NCBI RefSeq assembly: GCF_004339565.1
Contig: NZ_SMFZ01000001.1
Location: 2,356,001-2,420,000, forward strand
Source: Pseudonocardia endophytica
Lineage (GTDB): Bacteria > Actinomycetota > Actinomycetes > Mycobacteriales > Pseudonocardiaceae
Length of the DNA: 64,000 bases
Direction: 5' to 3'
Positions within the stretch are counted from its first letter, which is position 1, and every line of letters begins with the position of its first letter. The notes under the pieces were generated by a model. It was not told where the DNA came from, ran no database searches, and saw only the letters and a list, made by a program, of their open reading frames with translations. Made by a program: the position numbers and the translations under genes. Shown here piece after piece: positions 8,054-16,110 of the stretch.

Positions 8054-9172
8054 CTACATCTCTTCCGGCTCATATCGTTCGCGCGAGGTCGTCACGGATC
8101 CGACGCTGACGCGGTCACGTCCGCCGCGCTTCGCCCTGTACAGGGCCAGGTCGGCAGCCCGGAAGAGCCGGGTTCTGTCGGAGGTGTCGAGCCCAGGGAA
8201 GACCGTGGCGACTCCTACGCTCACGGTGACCCGCACGTCGGCATGGCCTGGATGCCCGATGCTGAGTTGCCGGACAGTCGTCACGAGCTCTTCGGCTATG
8301 GCCCGCGCTCGGTCTGTCCCGGTGGCCGGGAGAAGCACCACGAACTCCTCCCCACCGTAACGCGCGAGAATACTCGTCCCACCGGGCAGGGTCTCGCGAA
8401 TCGCCTGGGCGATGGCGACGAGCACCTGATCTCCGTCGGCATGCCCGAAAAGATCGTTATAGATCTTGAAATGGTCGACGTCGATAACGAACATGGAAAG
8501 GACATCGCCCGACGCAGCGGCCGCGGCCCATTCCGTCGACTCTGCTCGAGCCAGCCCCCTGCGATTGAGCAGGCCGGTCAGTAGATCCGTCGTCGCTGCG
8601 AGGTCGAGCTCGCGATTGAGCTGTTCGATCCGCTCGATTCCTCGAAGCCGTTCATCCGTGACGTCTTTGCCGACGACGACAACGACCGGCCCGTTGGTCG
8701 ACCATCTCCGGTCGAGCCACACCTGGACGTCCACCCAACGGAATGAGCCACCGATCGTCATGATCCATCCCGAGTAGGTTCCACCCCGCAGTCCGGCGCG
8801 AGCCACGTCGAGTGCCTGCTCGATACGCCATACTTCGTCCGTGAGTGCGAATTCACGCCACGCTCGGTGTACGACCTGCGCCGTGTGCCGGGACGGTGCC
8901 ACAGCGACGATCTTCCCGAGCGGATCGACCAAGCAGGCGAAATGGTAGCCGTGACGGACTACCAGATCGTCCAGGTCGTGCACAGCAGCTCGAGAACGTT
9001 GGAACCTCATCAGGCAGACGAACAGGATGCTCGCCGCCAGAGCCGCCGACCCGGCCCACAGAACGTCGGGGGTGAAATCTGCGCAGACGGAGGCGCTGCA
9101 TGCGGCCCCGACCAGGGCCGCGCACACACACGCCGCAGCCACCGCAGGTGCGTCGCCGACTCGTGGTCTCAC
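8054..9172 (-). CDS. Membrane diguanylate cyclase with PAS-like sensor and GGEEF domain
   Basis: 372 residues. Two membrane segments in the first 55 residues, a PAS-like domain about 70-175 (HFACLVDPLGKIVAV... GGSFRWVDVQVWLD... VVGKDVTDERL), a short coiled linker, then a GGDEF domain from about 190 with DVDHFKIYND, an intact GGEEF active-site loop at 273-277 and the LYRAKRGGRD signature. It should make c-di-GMP at the membrane in response to an unknown signal. No RxxD inhibitory site precedes GGEEF, so product inhibition through that site is unlikely. Confidence 0.93.
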   Translation of the reverse strand: MRPRVGDAPAVAAACVCAALVGAACSASVCADFTPDVLWAGSAALAASILFVCLMRFQRSRAAVHDLDDLVVRHGYHFACLVDPLGKIVAVAPSRHTAQVVHRAWREFALTDEVWRIEQALDVARAGLRGGTYSGWIMTIGGSFRWVDVQVWLDRRWSTNGPVVVVVGKDVTDERLRGIERIEQLNRELDLAATTDLLTGLLNRRGLARAESTEWAAAAASGDVLSMFVIDVDHFKIYNDLFGHADGDQVLVAIAQAIRETLPGGTSILARYGGEEFVVLLPATGTDRARAIAEELVTTVRQLSIGHPGHADVRVTVSVGVATVFPGLDTSDRTRLFRAADLALYRAKRGGRDRVSVGSVTTSRERYEPEEM

Positions 9173-9190
9173 GGCAGGTGGCTCGCACGG

Positions 9191-9520
9191 TCAGCTGTGG
9201 TGCCGGTGGTCGAGTCGGTCGTCGGCGCATGCTCCGCAGTCGTCGCCGACGAACTCCCGAGCTGCAGCCTCGTCGCCGGCGAGCTGGTGACGGAACCGAG
9301 CGGTGATGAGGCCGCGGACATCCCCACCATCCGACACCGGTTCCAGGTGACCCGCTCCGCGCTACTCGGCGTACGCCGCTCCCACCTGCGCCGTGCGCTC
9401 GCAGAACGGCTTCACGGTCAGGTCGGGGCTGACCACGACGTCGTCGCCGACCGCAGCCGGTGCCACCGCCAACACGGTGAGAGCCCGGAGCACCCCCACG
9501 ACGACCATGCGCACGTTCAC
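9191..9520 (-). pseudogene. Decayed, internally deleted copy of the secreted esterase
   Basis: On the minus strand, GTG at 9520 begins a signal-peptide remnant (VNVRMVVVGVLRALTVLAVAPAAVG) aligning with residues 1-25 of the esterase at 5515-6345. It then jumps to the residue 194-220 equivalent (DVVVSPxLxVKPFxxRTxQV), so roughly 165 codons including the catalytic Ser motif are gone. An in-frame TAG follows AAYAE, and the same frame continues as RGAGHLEPVSDGG, GLITARF and ends DDRLDHRHHS, matching the parent's C-terminus DTRLDYRHHT. Both a large deletion and a nonsense codon make it non-functional. Confidence 0.85.
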
Positions 9521-9890
9521 GAGCAGTCCGTCCTCGAATCGTTGGGCCGGGGCGGAGCGCAGATGTCGCACCCGGCCATGCGAGACAGACGGATCCGCAC
9601 CGAGCTCCGCGCTGACCGTAGATCGAGCTCACGCTGCTACCCAGACCACGTTTCGGCAGCCAGATGGTCAGGATCAGCACAGTGTCGACGACGCCGAACC
9701 GCTCCTGGCGGCAGAGCGTTCGTGCAGTAGTGGCGTCCACCCGAGGTGGCGTGCGACCCCCGGTGACGGGCGTGCGCGTCGACGAGCCGGACGGCCATCG
9801 CGGCCCTCACCCATGTGAGGCCAGCTAGACGCCGTGCTCCGGATCCGCTCCAGCTTCGGGGGCGGTGAGGTCCGGTCGATCACGTCGTGG
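9521..9890. other. Intergenic region, nothing recognised
   Basis: About 370 bases between the esterase pseudogene and the Lrp gene. Frames on both strands are compositionally unlike proteins. It may contain remnants associated with the duplication, but no repeat ends were found by eye. Confidence 0.4.
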
Positions 9891-10358
9891 TCAGGCCGGC
9901 TGGACAGGACCACCCGGCCAGGTAGCGAAGATCAGGTGCGTCTCGAGGCGGCCGACCTCGCGTCGGGCGGTGAAGTCCAGCACGAGTCGTTGCAGGTCGT
10001 CGGTGTCAACGCAAGCAATGTGTACGAGAAAGTCGTCACCGCCGGTCACGAAGAACAGATCGATCGTCTCCGGTAACGCGCGGGCCCATTCGACGAACGG
10101 GTCGACCAGGGGTCGGGCGTGCGAGAGGAACTGCACCGCGAGGAACGCCTGAACTCCACGCCCGACGGTCTTCGGGGCGACGCGGGCGTGGAAGCCGGTC
10201 ACGACGCCGAGCCGTAGGAGCCGGTTCGTCCGCTCCAGGCACGTCGACGCGGCGACGCCGACGAGAGTGGCCAGGGCCTTGTTCGAGATCCGTGCATCGT
10301 TCTGCAAGTGCTGAACGATCTTCCGATCGACCGAATCCAGAGTGACCGATTTCGCCAT
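9891..10358 (-). CDS. Lrp/AsnC-family transcriptional regulator
   Basis: 155 residues, the normal length. N-terminal helix-turn-helix (LDSVDRKIVQHLQNDARISNKALATLVGVAASTCLERTNRL, residues about 7-48) and a C-terminal RAM ligand-binding domain (VQAFLAVQF... FFVTGGDDFLVHIACVDTDDLQRLV). It is divergent from the PLP gamma-lyase gene 60 bases away, the classic arrangement in which an Lrp-like protein controls amino-acid degradation in response to the amino acid. Autoregulation and control of the neighbour are inferred. Confidence 0.92.
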   Translation of the reverse strand: MAKSVTLDSVDRKIVQHLQNDARISNKALATLVGVAASTCLERTNRLLRLGVVTGFHARVAPKTVGRGVQAFLAVQFLSHARPLVDPFVEWARALPETIDLFFVTGGDDFLVHIACVDTDDLQRLVLDFTARREVGRLETHLIFATWPGGPVQPA

Positions 10359-10418
10359 GGACCGAATCCTATGCGGTTTCCAGGCTCTCCGGCCGGATCT
10401 CCGGCGAGCATGTGCCCC

Positions 10419-11576
10419 ATGACGCGGCACTCCCTCACCACCCGCGCGGTGCACTCCGGACGTCACGACCTGGTCGACCTCGGCGTGCACGCCGTCCCGA
10501 TCGACCTGTCGACGACATATCCGTGTCGGGATTCGCGGGCCGAAGCAGCACGGCTCGACGTGCTGGGAGCGGGTGCCGACGACGGCGGGTTACCCGTCTA
10601 CGCTCGCGTCGGTAACCCCACGGTGGCCCGGTTCGAGCACGCCCTGGCGGATCTGGAAGGCGCGGAAGCCGGGGTCGCGTTCGCCAGCGGCATGGCTGCC
10701 CTGTCCGCGTGCCTGCTGGCTGCGGTCGCCGCAGGCCGGCCTCACGTCGTCGCGGTCCGGCCGCTCTACGGCACGAGCGACCATCTGCTCGATTCCAGCG
10801 TGCTGGGCACGTCCATCACCTGGACGACGGCCGACGACGTCGCCGAAGCGGTCACCGACCGGACCGGGCTCGTGGTTGTCGAGTCGCCCGGGAACCCCAC
10901 CCTCAACGAGATCGACATCCCGGCGCTCGTGGCGTCGGTCGCCGACGTACCGGTCCTGGTGGACAACACCTTCGCCACCCCGGTGCTGCAGCGGCCCCTC
11001 GAGCTGGGCGCGGCCTACGTACTGCACAGCGCCACCAAGTACCTCGGTGGACACGGCGACGTGATGGGTGGTGTCATCGCCTGCGCCGAGGAGCGCGCCC
11101 GACCGCTACGGCAGCTCCGATTCGCGACCGGCGCGATACTGCACCCACTGGCCGGTTACCTCCTACTACGCGGGCTGTCCACGCTGCCCATGCGGATCCG
11201 CGCGGCCTCGCAGAACGCCGCCGAGCTGGCCGACCGCCTGTCCCGACACCCCGCGGTGACGCGCGTCCACTACCCCGGCCTGTCCGAACCGCGTCCGGCT
11301 CACCACATGAACGGGGGCGGTGCGATCGTCTCCATCGAGATCACCGGAGAACCGGCCGACGTCATCGCCGCCGTGCGGGTGTTCACCCCGGCGGTCAGCC
11401 TCGGCAGCGTGGACAGCCTGATCCAGCACCCCGGCTCGTTGAGCCACCACATCATGGATCCGGGCGAACGCGAGAAGGCCGGAATCAGCGAGCAGTTGCT
11501 ACGACTCTCGGTCGGGATCGAGGACCTCGAGGACCTGTGGACCGACTTGGACGAGGCGTTGTCATCCGCGAAATGA
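10419..11576 (+). CDS. Cys/Met-metabolism PLP enzyme (methionine gamma-lyase or cystathionine gamma-lyase type)
   Basis: 385 residues. Trans-sulfuration fold: PVYARVGNPTVARFEHALADLEGAE around 59-83, GMAALSA, ESPGNPTLNEIDIPAL at 155-170, VDNTFATPVLQRP, and the PLP lysine K207 in HSATKYLGGHGD. The end (GSVDSLIQHPGSLSHH... ISEQLLRLSVGIED) carries the usual substrate-carboxylate Arg region. The divergent Lrp regulator suggests catabolic use, such as methionine to methanethiol, 2-oxobutyrate and ammonia. The exact substrate cannot be fixed by eye. An ATG at 10410 is an alternative start; 10419 has better spacing to GGCGAG. Confidence 0.88.
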   Translation: MTRHSLTTRAVHSGRHDLVDLGVHAVPIDLSTTYPCRDSRAEAARLDVLGAGADDGGLPVYARVGNPTVARFEHALADLEGAEAGVAFASGMAALSACLLAAVAAGRPHVVAVRPLYGTSDHLLDSSVLGTSITWTTADDVAEAVTDRTGLVVVESPGNPTLNEIDIPALVASVADVPVLVDNTFATPVLQRPLELGAAYVLHSATKYLGGHGDVMGGVIACAEERARPLRQLRFATGAILHPLAGYLLLRGLSTLPMRIRAASQNAAELADRLSRHPAVTRVHYPGLSEPRPAHHMNGGGAIVSIEITGEPADVIAAVRVFTPAVSLGSVDSLIQHPGSLSHHIMDPGEREKAGISEQLLRLSVGIEDLEDLWTDLDEALSSAK

Positions 11577-11777
11577 CCGACGAACCAAGGGCCAGGCCGG
11601 CCGATCCGGGCGGTAGCGGCACAGGGACACGACTTCAGCGCTGACCCACTGTCGTTCGGCGGCGCCCGGAGGACGCCGGGTAGCTCGCCACGGCCGCTCG
11701 GCGACGACGAACCCAGCCCTCGGGTGCATCCGCACCTCGGTTCGAGCCCGTCGTAACCCACGACGAGCACTCTCGTT

Positions 11778-11801
11778 GGAATCTGCAAACCTTTAGATTC
11801 C
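11778..11801. promoter_or_regulatory. Inverted repeat abutting the ribosome site of the exported hydrolase
   Basis: GGAATCT (11778-11784) and AGATTCC (11795-11801) flank a 10-base spacer, immediately before the AGGAGG that serves the ATG at 11815. It could be an operator or an RNA hairpin next to the Shine-Dalgarno. AT-rich composition sets it apart from its surroundings. Confidence 0.4.
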
Positions 11802-11814
11802 AGGAGGCGCACCG

Positions 11815-12891
11815 ATGCTCCCTTCCCTGTTCCGTCGACGGCTCGGCAGACGCGCCCTGGGCTCGGCCGCGGTGGTCGCGGCCACCCTCGCCGCCGCCGT
11901 CGTCGGTGCCGGCTCGGCCGCCGCCGCGCCCACCCAGTGTCGGGAGGTGTCGTTCCCGGTTCGTCTGGCGGCCCTGTCCGGCTCGATCCACGGCACTCTC
12001 TGCGCTCCGCCGGAGGCGCGGACCCTGCAGATCCTGGTGCACGGCCACAGCTACAACCGGTCGTACTGGGACTCCCCCTACGAGCCCGAGCGGTACTCCT
12101 ATGTCCGCCGGGCCACCGAGCACGGTTACGCCACCCTGGCCATCGACCGGATCGGCACCGGGACCTCATGGCGTCCGCCGAGCGTGGCGACCACTCTCGA
12201 CGCCAACGTCGACACCGTCGGCCAGGTCGTGGAGGCCGTCGCCCGCGGCGAGGTGGGCGGCTTCGAGCACCTCGTGCTCGTGGGGCACAGTTACGGCACG
12301 TTGACGGCCTACGGCGTGGCCGGTGACCCCCGGGCGGGCCGCCACCTCGACGCGGTCGTGGCGACCGGCGGGTCGCACGGTATCGACTACGCCTACGCCG
12401 GACTGGCCTACTTCCCGTTCGTCCGGCCCGCCGTGACGGACCCCGCCTTCGCCGACCGGGCGCCGGATCCCGCCTACGTCGTGGCGGCCCCCGGCAAGCA
12501 CAACGTGTTCGTCAACGCCGCCAACACCGATCCGGCCCTGCTCGAGCTCAACGAGGGCGCGCTCAAGGACACCGGCACGCTCGAGGAGCTGGCCACACTG
12601 GGCACCCACACGGTGCAGAACCTCACCCCTCTGCGCTCCAGCGCCCCCGTGAACATCCCGATACTCGCCATCAACGGCGCCGAGGACCCCTTCTTCTGCG
12701 GGCCGCCGCTCGCGGCGGACTGCTCGTCGGGGGAGGCTCTCGCACGCTACGAGCGCCCGTTCTTCGGACCAGATGCCCAGGTCGAGGGCGTGGTCCTCCC
12801 CGGGACCGGGCACGGGTTCGCGATCGAGCGGACCGCGCCGATCGCGTACGACGCCATGCTGGACTTCGTCGACCGCCACGTCGGCGTCTGA
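11815..12891 (+). CDS. Exported alpha/beta-hydrolase
   Basis: 358 residues with a basic N-terminus and long hydrophobic signal (GSAAVVAATLAAAVVGAG, probable cleavage after AAA-APT near residue 38). Residues 73-80 (ILVHGHSY) form the oxyanion-hole strand, Ser159 sits in GHSYG, an acid in NGAEDPF, and the catalytic His in GTGHGFA near 335. Ribosome site AGGAGG lies seven bases before the ATG. A 17-bp terminator hairpin follows. It is likely an extracellular esterase or lipase; substrate unknown. It is not closely similar to the esterase at 5515-6345. Confidence 0.87.
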   Translation: MLPSLFRRRLGRRALGSAAVVAATLAAAVVGAGSAAAAPTQCREVSFPVRLAALSGSIHGTLCAPPEARTLQILVHGHSYNRSYWDSPYEPERYSYVRRATEHGYATLAIDRIGTGTSWRPPSVATTLDANVDTVGQVVEAVARGEVGGFEHLVLVGHSYGTLTAYGVAGDPRAGRHLDAVVATGGSHGIDYAYAGLAYFPFVRPAVTDPAFADRAPDPAYVVAAPGKHNVFVNAANTDPALLELNEGALKDTGTLEELATLGTHTVQNLTPLRSSAPVNIPILAINGAEDPFFCGPPLAADCSSGEALARYERPFFGPDAQVEGVVLPGTGHGFAIERTAPIAYDAMLDFVDRHVGV

Positions 12892-12905
12892 CGCCACGTC
12901 CGAAC

Positions 12906-12941
12906 CCGTGCCCCGCGGCGGAGGTCCGCCGCGGGGCACGG
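12906..12941. terminator. Bidirectional terminator hairpin
   Basis: CCGTGCCCCGCGGCGGA (12906-12922) pairs with TCCGCCGCGGGGCACGG (12925-12941): a 17-bp perfect stem with a 2-base centre, between the convergent hydrolase (ends 12891) and aldehyde dehydrogenase (ends 12943). Confidence 0.8.
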
Positions 12942-12942
12942 T

Positions 12943-14367
12943 TCAGCCCCGGTAGATCGACTTGAGCTCGAAGTAGGCGTCGAGCGCCTCGGGGCCGAGC
13001 TCACGACCCAGCCCGCTGTCCTTCATCCCGCCGAACGGCGCGTCGAGGTCGATCGTGTAGCCGTTGATCCCGACGGTGCCGGTGCGGATCCGCCGGGCGA
13101 TCGCCGTGGCGCGTTCGGGATCTGCCGACCACACCGAGCCCGCCAGACCGTACGCACTGGCGTCGGTGATCCGGATCGCGTCCTCGTCATCGGTGTAGGG
13201 GATGACCACGACGACCGGGCCGAAGACCTCCTCCTGGGCCAGCCGATCGGCGTTGTCGACGTCCGCGAACACGGTCGGCTCCACGAACCACCCTCGGTCC
13301 AGACCCGCCGGAACGCCTCCGCCGGTCACCAAGCGGGCACCGGAGGACCGCCCGACCTCGATGTGGTCCACGACCCGGTCGCGGTGGCGGGCCGAGACCA
13401 TGGGGCCGATGCGGACCGCGGGATCGAGCGGGTCACCGATCGTGCGGGACCGGCAGTAGTCGACGACCGTGTCGACGACGTCGTCGTAGCGCGACCGGGG
13501 GGCGAGGATCCGCGCCTGCGTGGTGCACGTCTGACCGCTGTTCATGAACGTCGCCGCCCCGAGGCCCGCCCGCAGGACGTCCAGGTCGGCGTCCTCGCAG
13601 ACGACTGCCGCGGACTTCCCGCCCAGTTCGAGCGTGCAGCGCCGGATCAGCCTTCCGCACTCGGCGCCGATCAGCCTTCCTGCCGCCGTCGACCCGGTGA
13701 ACGCGACCTTGTCGACAGCGGGGTGTGAGACCAGGCTCGCCCCGGCGTCGCGGTCCCCGGGCACCACGTTCAGCACGCCCGGCGGCAGCCCGGCCTGCTC
13801 TGCGGCCAGGGACAGCATCGCGGCGTCGAGCGCGGTCTCCGGCGAGGGCTTGAGCACGACCGTGCAGCCGGCCGCGAGTGCCGGCGCGATCTTGTACATC
13901 GCCAGCGCCTGGGGGTAGTTCCACGGTGCGATGGCACCGACGACACCGACCGGCTCCCGGCGGACGAGCGTGGTTCCCCGCACCTCCTCCAGGTCCAGCG
14001 CCTCGACCCGGTCGGCGTAGCGCCGCAGGAGCGCGGACGGCAGCGCACCGTTCAGCGCACGGGACAGTCCGATCGGGGTGCCGTTCTGCCTGCTCACCAG
14101 CTCGGCGACGGAATCGGCCATGGAGGCGAACGCCGCCGCGAACCGGCGCATGGCCGAGGCGCGCTCGACCGGACCCGACCGCGCCCAGTCGCCGTCGGTG
14201 AAGGCACGCCGGGCCGCACGCGCCGCCCGGTCCACGTCCTGCGCCGACGCCATCGGCGCCGCCCCGAGTGGCTCGCCGTTCGCGGCCTCGACCACCTCAC
14301 GGACCCCGGCGCCCGGATCCGTCCGCTCCCCATCGATGTACAGCCACCCGGAGTCTTCGGCCACCAT
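12943..14367 (-). CDS. NAD(P)-dependent aldehyde dehydrogenase
   Basis: 474 residues. Standard ALDH landmarks in order: GAIAPWNYPQALA (about 150), VVLKPSPETALDA, FTGSTAAGRLIG, catalytic Glu in LELGGKSAAVV, catalytic Cys in NSGQTCTTQ near 280, QEEVFGPVVVVIPY near 375 and a PFGGMKDSGLGRELG C-terminus. It would oxidise an aldehyde to the acid. It is divergent from the acyl-CoA ligase-paaABCDE operon, with matching CTAACGATC elements at both starts, so it may supply the acid activated by that ligase. ATG at 14367 chosen for its GAGAGG; a GTG at 14370 is possible. Confidence 0.93.
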   Translation of the reverse strand: MVAEDSGWLYIDGERTDPGAGVREVVEAANGEPLGAAPMASAQDVDRAARAARRAFTDGDWARSGPVERASAMRRFAAAFASMADSVAELVSRQNGTPIGLSRALNGALPSALLRRYADRVEALDLEEVRGTTLVRREPVGVVGAIAPWNYPQALAMYKIAPALAAGCTVVLKPSPETALDAAMLSLAAEQAGLPPGVLNVVPGDRDAGASLVSHPAVDKVAFTGSTAAGRLIGAECGRLIRRCTLELGGKSAAVVCEDADLDVLRAGLGAATFMNSGQTCTTQARILAPRSRYDDVVDTVVDYCRSRTIGDPLDPAVRIGPMVSARHRDRVVDHIEVGRSSGARLVTGGGVPAGLDRGWFVEPTVFADVDNADRLAQEEVFGPVVVVIPYTDDEDAIRITDASAYGLAGSVWSADPERATAIARRIRTGTVGINGYTIDLDAPFGGMKDSGLGRELGPEALDAYFELKSIYRG

Positions 14368-14381
14368 CACGACCTCTCAAT

Positions 14382-14395
14382 CTAACGATCATTCG
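14382..14395. promoter_or_regulatory. CTAACGATC regulatory element, left copy
   Basis: CTAACGATCATTCG, 14 bases before the aldehyde dehydrogenase start, is a degenerate version of the palindrome CTAACGATCGTTAG. A second copy with the opposite orientation lies at 14481-14494. Likely sites for the TetR protein at 19739-20368; inference. Confidence 0.5.
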
Positions 14396-14480
14396 ATGAT
14401 CTCTACGGCTGGCTCCACCCAGGACCAGCACTCATCAGGCACTGAACCTAGCCTTGCGCCGTCCTTCTGTCTGGCATAAT

Positions 14481-14494
14481 CTTTAGATCGTTAG
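14481..14494. promoter_or_regulatory. CTAACGATC regulatory element, right copy
   Basis: CTTTAGATCGTTAG, the inverse of the element at 14382-14395 over its nine conserved bases, 25 bases before the acyl-CoA ligase start. The two copies sit at the two divergent promoters, suggesting coordinated repression of the aldehyde dehydrogenase and the paa-type operon. Confidence 0.5.
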
Positions 14495-14519
14495 TTTTTA
14501 GGGACCGGAGGCCGAGACG

Positions 14520-16085
14520 ATGGCGTTCAGCTTGCGCGCACTGATCGAGGACCGCGGCCGTCACGACCCGGACGGTGTCGCGATCGTCGAGGGTGACAGC
14601 GTGCTCACATGGTCGCTTCTGCATGAGAGGGCGAAGCAGACGGCCGCCGCCCTCCACCGGGACGGGGCCCGCCCCGGGGCGCGTGTGGTGTACCTGGGGA
14701 AGAACAGCGCCTGGTTCTTCCCCTACCTGTTCGGCTGCGCCATGGCGGGTGCGGTCGCGACACCGGTGAACTGGCGTCTCGCCGTCCGCGAGCTCGTCGA
14801 GATCGTCGACGACACCGAGGCGACCGTGCTCCTCGTCGACCACGAGCTCCGATCGGTGGTCGAGCAGGTGGAGGTGGCGGCACGGCGCCCGCTGACCGTC
14901 GTCGACCTCGGTGGAGGCCACGGGCACTGGCCCGGGATCGAGGACTGGTGGGGTGCGGCGGACGAGCCCGGCCCGCAGGTCGTGGCGGACGACGCGGGTG
15001 ACGACATCGCCCTGCAGCTCTACACGAGCGGGACCACCGGGCGCCCCAAGGGCGCGATGTTCGCGGGCCGGACCAACCTGCGGGTGCTGGCGCAGGACAT
15101 CGCGCCGCGCTGGGGACTGGGCCCCGGCGAGACCAGCATGCTCTCGATGCCCCTGTTCCACATGGGTGGTGTGGCGTGGGCGATCGCCGGCCTGGCGCAG
15201 GGCGCTCGCGGCGTGGTGGTCCGCGACTTCGTCCCCGCCGAGGTGCTGGACACGATGGAGCGCGAGCAGGTGACCACCGCGTTCTTCGTTCCCGCGATGC
15301 TGAACGCACTGGTGGCCCAGCCGGGGGCGGACGCGCGCAGCCTGGGGTTGCGGCGGGTGACCTACTCGGGAGCGCCGATCAGCACGTCGGCCCTCGTCGC
15401 GGCGATGAAGACCTTCCGGTGCGACTTCGTGCAGATCTACGGCCTCACCGAGGCGACCGGCGCGTTCGCCCAGCTCGAACCGGAGGACCACGACCCGTCC
15501 GGTCCGCACGCCCACCTCCTGCGCTCGGCCGGCAGGCCATACCCGTGGGTCGAGGTGCAGGTCGTCGACGCTCAGGGCACGACGTGCGGCGTCGACGAGA
15601 TCGGCGAGATCTGGACCCGTTCGGAACAGAACACGGTCGGGTACTGGCGCCGGCCGGCGGACTCGACCACGTCGATCACCGAGGACGGCTGGCTGCGGAC
15701 CGGCGACCTCGGCCGTCTCGATGCCGAGGGCCGCATCTTCCTGGTCGACCGGGCGAAAGACCTGATCATCAGCGGCGGGGAGAACGTGTACCCGGCCGAG
15801 GTCGAGAACGAGCTCGCAGCCCACCCCGACGTCGCCGAGGTCGCGGTGATCGGTGTACCGCACGAGCGGTGGGGCGAGACGGTCAAGGCCGTCGTGGTCC
15901 CCCGGGCCGGGGCCGAGCCCGACGCGGCGGACCTCGTCGCCTTCGCCCGTACCCGCCTGGCGGCGTTCAAGTGTCCGACCACGGTGGATCTGGTCGAGGA
16001 GCTGCCGCGTACGGCGACCGGGAAGGTCGTCAAGGGCGAGCTGCGCGAGCCGTACTGGCGGGGTCACGACCGCCGCATCAACTGA
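14520..16085 (+). CDS. Acyl-CoA synthetase (AMP-binding, carboxylate-CoA ligase)
   Basis: 521 residues. AMP-binding P-loop LYTSGTTGRPKGAMF at 168-181, YGLTEATG near 310, GDLGRLD and DRAKDLIISGGENVYPAEVENEL around 395-430, and the adenylation lysine in TATGKVVK near 506. It activates a carboxylic acid as its CoA thioester using ATP. The length and motifs are those of generic fatty/aromatic acyl-CoA ligases, not of the shorter PaaK phenylacetate ligase. It is first in the operon with paaABCDE 25 bases downstream, so its acid is probably the precursor of the ring-epoxidised CoA ester. Confidence 0.92.
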   Translation: MAFSLRALIEDRGRHDPDGVAIVEGDSVLTWSLLHERAKQTAAALHRDGARPGARVVYLGKNSAWFFPYLFGCAMAGAVATPVNWRLAVRELVEIVDDTEATVLLVDHELRSVVEQVEVAARRPLTVVDLGGGHGHWPGIEDWWGAADEPGPQVVADDAGDDIALQLYTSGTTGRPKGAMFAGRTNLRVLAQDIAPRWGLGPGETSMLSMPLFHMGGVAWAIAGLAQGARGVVVRDFVPAEVLDTMEREQVTTAFFVPAMLNALVAQPGADARSLGLRRVTYSGAPISTSALVAAMKTFRCDFVQIYGLTEATGAFAQLEPEDHDPSGPHAHLLRSAGRPYPWVEVQVVDAQGTTCGVDEIGEIWTRSEQNTVGYWRRPADSTTSITEDGWLRTGDLGRLDAEGRIFLVDRAKDLIISGGENVYPAEVENELAAHPDVAEVAVIGVPHERWGETVKAVVVPRAGAEPDAADLVAFARTRLAAFKCPTTVDLVEELPRTATGKVVKGELREPYWRGHDRRIN

Positions 16086-16110
16086 CCGAACTGCGCACGG
16101 AGGGACCACC

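Noticed and set aside
9362..9571. 69-codon frame with a signal-peptide-like start as a stand-alone small gene
   Set aside because: It is the 5' part of the decayed esterase copy; homology continues past its TAG stop.
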